Shown: piece after piece, positions 62,988-64,000 of the stretch
How positions within the stretch are numbered: the stretch's first letter is position 1
Layout: every line of letters begins with the position of its first letter
Assembly (NCBI GenBank): GCA_963989245.1
Contig: OZ022356.1
Span: forward strand, 2,981,190-3,045,189
Length of the DNA: 64,000 nt
Direction of reading: 5' to 3'
Source: Nansenia antarctica
Taxonomy: Eukaryota; Chordata; Actinopteri; Argentiniformes; Microstomatidae
Program-made: the position numbers and the translations under genes
The notes under the pieces: model-generated
The model's input: the letters and a program-made list of their open reading frames with translations, nothing else
What the model was told of the DNA's origin: nothing
Database searches by the model: none

Positions 62988-63230
62988 TCAATGTTATGAA
63001 ATCGTCTTAGTGTGTACCATGTCATGTTATGAAGTCATCTTAGTGTGTACCATGTCATGTTATGAAATCATCTTAGTGTGTACCATGTCATGTTATGAAA
63101 TCATCTTAGTGTGTACCATGTCATGTTATGAAGTCATCTTAGTGTGTACCATGTCATGTTATGAAGTCATCTTAGTGTGTACCATGTCATGTTATGAAGT
63201 CATCTTAGTGTGTACCATGTCATGTTACCT
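62988..63230 (+). repeat. 33-bp minisatellite, copy 2
   Basis: Same GTCATCTTAGTGTGTACCAT-type monomer, about 7 units, with more AAATCATC variants. Confidence 0.95.
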
Positions 63231-63276
63231 TATGTGTCTCTTTGTTCCATAGTGACGGTTGGTTTCTGTGTGGCAG

Positions 63277-63349
63277 GGATTCAGTCAGCCATATCGGAGG
63301 AGGCGGACAGTGGAGGATTTTAACAAGTTCTGCACTTTTGTGTTGGCGT
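63277..63349 (+). pseudogene. Truncated PHF13-like exon
   Basis: Same acceptor and reading GFSQPYRRRRTVEDFNKFC, then TFVLA. It breaks off before YAGYIPYP and the donor. It retains the family-typical F lost from the copy at 59890. The exon runs straight into a hairpin and then into intronic sequence, so it cannot be spliced normally. Confidence 0.85.
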
Positions 63350-63383
63350 TCAGCCACCCCCACTAAACTGTGGGGGTGGCTGA
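63350..63383. repeat. Perfect 14-bp hairpin at a deletion junction
   Basis: TCAGCCACCCCCAC, loop TAAACT, then GTGGGGGTGGCTGA. Copy 1 has only the right half (60139-60152). Confidence 0.92.
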
Positions 63384-63631
63384 GTGTGTAGGCAACGTTA
63401 TTATAATGCATGTTGTTGTTATTGTTATGTATGTTGTCATTAGTATGTGTGTCTGTGTGTGTGGACTCTGCTGTCTGCTTTAGACAGGGCTGTGGCTGTA
63501 CAGGACAGTAACTGGTTGTGAGTGTGTGAGGGACAGGCTAATGCATCCGGCTTGTACTTGGTAGTATTTGGATTAGCAGAAAGTGTGATTTGCTTGTAGT
63601 CCAGAATTAGTCTTTTTGTCTGAGTGTGTGT

Positions 63632-63633
63632 CT

Positions 63634-63681
<48 letters not shown>
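63632..63681 (+). repeat. (GT)n microsatellite
   Basis: About 25 GT steps in copy 2 only. Confidence 0.9.
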
Positions 63682-63687
<6 letters not shown>

Positions 63688-63719
63688 TTTTCCAGTAGTG
63701 CTCCCATGCCCTCCCAGAA

Positions 63720-64000
63720 TTGATTGATTGATTGATTATACTTTATTGTCCCCGAGGGGAAATTTGTCTTGGGCATGGTACTTTCATGCTTCAAGAGCAA
63801 CAGAGACGATACATACAACATACAGTAGACAAAGTAAACAACAGGACAGCAACAAACATTGAGTGACATTGGCAGCAGTTTCCACCTGGACATGGCATCA
63901 TTTGGTATAAATATATATTGCACATAACCCTTCAAGTGGTGTTTTCGAATATTGCACATGGCCCTTCAAGTGGTGTCTAAGATAAAGTGCAGGTGCTGGT
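63720..64000 (-). mobile_element. Retroposon with ATTG microtail
   Basis: (ATTG)n, then TACTTTATTGTCCCCGAGGG and GAAATTTGTCTTGGGCA, a 3' end common in fish non-LTR elements. Its inner part (from GACGATACATACAACATACA) is also in copy 1 at 60309-60480, where the microtail end is lacking. Confidence 0.65.

Larger units (their letters stand above)
62887..64000 (+). repeat. Segmental duplicate, copy 2
   Basis: Direct copy of 59375-60480 running to the window end. It has about 7 minisatellite units against 11, a truncated exon, a ~140-bp insertion at 63481-63620 and a more complete retroposon body with an ATTG microrepeat at 63720. Confidence 0.88.

Overview
This is vertebrate, almost certainly teleost fish, nuclear DNA. 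The evidence is an intron-split spliceosomal gene (snrpe), an F-box-associated-domain gene, a PHF13-type exon, and a typical fish mobile-element set: tRNA-derived SINEs, an L2-type LINE, a Penelope-like element, a hAT transposon and hairpin MITEs. CA/GT/CT microsatellites are very dense. Nothing prokaryotic or viral was recognised.

Left region, 1-37609. A head-to-tail composite macrosatellite: five complete units (starts 1, 7300, 13901, 19892, 26763; 6.0-7.3 kb each) and a sixth (32826-37609) cut off inside one of its own sub-arrays. The array probably continues left of the window. Each unit has the same order: a ~383-bp head with an internal duplication; a 21-bp satellite array (A); a short fold-back where the 21-bp motif inverts; a 15-bp array plus CA-rich DNA; a ~0.9-kb spacer with a minus-strand tRNA-like sequence and a near-consensus CTCF core; a 19-bp purine array; a second 21-bp array (B); and a ~110-bp tail. 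Many 21-mers carry a perfect Sp1 GC-box decamer. The very long open frames here arise because 21 and 15 are multiples of three; I do not regard them as genes.

Middle region, 37610-44400. A SINE and simple repeats, then snrpe on the minus strand. All five coding exons can be placed (93 residues), with a palindromic NRF-1 site upstream and a polyadenylation signal downstream. Its introns hold minisatellites and a hairpin MITE.

44400-51800 is a transposon graveyard: a SINE and an L2-type LINE with a shared 3' tail, an internally deleted hAT element containing a 67-bp inverted duplication, two more tRNA-like heads, and several minisatellites.

51862-56074 holds five minus-strand exons of an FBXO2/FBXO6/FBXO44-type gene covering the FBA domain; no F-box exon is visible in the window. 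One acceptor has been copied eight times by a 24-bp tandem repeat that stays in frame. A TIR element sits in one intron.

56190-64000 contains LINE fragments, minisatellites, a Penelope-like element with nested insertions, and two direct copies of a ~1.1-kb segment. Each copy carries a PHF13-like exon; the second exon is truncated at a 14-bp perfect hairpin. A ~170-bp piece related to the macrosatellite lies at 61.06-61.24 kb. Fold-back junctions recur across the window (2.78, 46.4, 57.35 and 63.36 kb), suggesting repeated template switching.
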